64,000 nt of DNA, taken from NCBI RefSeq assembly GCF_027107535.1, contig NZ_CP114283.1, positions 2,914,001-2,978,000 of the forward strand, in the 5' to 3' direction. The position numbers and the translations under genes were made by a program. The stretch is from Streptomyces aurantiacus (lineage in GTDB: Bacteria > Actinomycetota > Actinomycetes > Streptomycetales > Streptomycetaceae). Under the pieces are notes generated by a model that worked only from the letters and a program-made list of their open reading frames with translations, was not told the origin of the DNA and ran no database searches. Position 1 is the first letter of the stretch; every line of letters starts with the position of its first letter. Shown here one piece after another: positions 63,975-64,000 of this stretch.

Positions 63975-64000
63975 ACGAACGCCTCCACGGGGACACCCGA
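63971..64000 (-). CDS. pxpA: 5-oxoprolinase subunit PxpA (LamB/YcsF), 3' end only
   Basis: The window edge cuts the gene. Nine residues, SGVPVEAFV, and a TGA overlapping the pxpB ATG remain. LamB/YcsF proteins often end this way, and pxpA is the expected third member of the operon. PxpA performs the ring-opening hydrolysis. Confidence 0.7.
   Translation of the reverse strand, partial: SGVPVEAFV

Overview
The window is chromosomal DNA of a Streptomyces or close relative. The evidence is very high GC with GC-biased third codon positions, many GTG starts, 4-bp ATGA gene overlaps, leaderless starts, a sigma-R type promoter in front of rbpA, a DasR-type chitinase promoter, and a gene order (fmt-rsmB ... 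rpe ... ribE-ribM-ribBA-ribH-hisE-hisG ... ppm1-fxsA-rbpA) that I recall from the core of Streptomyces chromosomes. I see no insertion sequence, prophage, CRISPR array, rRNA or tRNA.

Layout. 0-6.8 kb: a probable priA 3' end, a small HTH protein, fmt and rsmB (translation and rRNA modification), an MMPL exporter and rpe. 6.9-11.3 kb: a SorC-type sugar regulator, a secreted RNase with its barstar inhibitor, a GuaB1-type GMP reductase, a GNAT enzyme, and a second small HTH protein behind a 16-bp tandem array. 11.4-18.7 kb: an amino-acid permease, an AsnC/Lrp regulator, an MFS pump with a putative leader peptide, a secreted protein, and an amidase plus amino-acid 2-monooxygenase pair. The permease and amidase promoters both carry helically phased CGCAACG boxes, which suggests one AsnC-controlled catabolic unit. 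18.8-24.9 kb: a DUF5995-like protein, a GH6 glycosidase, a nucleobase permease, and an MFS/ROK pair with a perfect 23-bp operator.

24.9-30.3 kb: an orphan chitinase-type promoter with no gene behind it, then an FMN riboswitch and the riboflavin operon (synthase, RibM transporter, bifunctional RibBA, lumazine synthase) running into hisE, hisG and a PH-domain protein. 30.4-36 kb: two CNNM/CorC membrane proteins, a TPR-AAA ATPase of CbbX/EccA type, and a nucleoside-kinase-like P-loop protein. 36-44.8 kb: a Tat-exported C39 peptidase, a tiny membrane protein, a TetR regulator, a GH18 chitinase with a DasR-like promoter, an acyl-CoA dehydrogenase, and a CrtC/AttH-like protein beside an APH kinase. 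45-50 kb: an Lrp regulator, a YtcJ-type amidohydrolase, ppm1 (polyprenol-phosphate mannose synthase), fxsA and rbpA.

50-64 kb: a UMF1-type MFS protein, a glycerophosphodiesterase, a divergent YczE/MocR pair, an FtsK-like protein with a degenerate P-loop and its small membrane partner, an ankyrin protein, a tiny Cys-Cys peptide ORF, a HEAT-repeat protein, an operon of two GT4 glycosyltransferases with an SGNH esterase, and the 3' part of a pxpA-pxpB-pxpC 5-oxoprolinase operon cut by the window edge.

The observations most worth checking are the orphan DasR-type promoter next to the riboflavin operon, the phased CGCAACG regulon, the leaderless MTWRH leader before the MFS pump, the 16-bp TGACGTCA array and the Cys-Cys peptide ORF.
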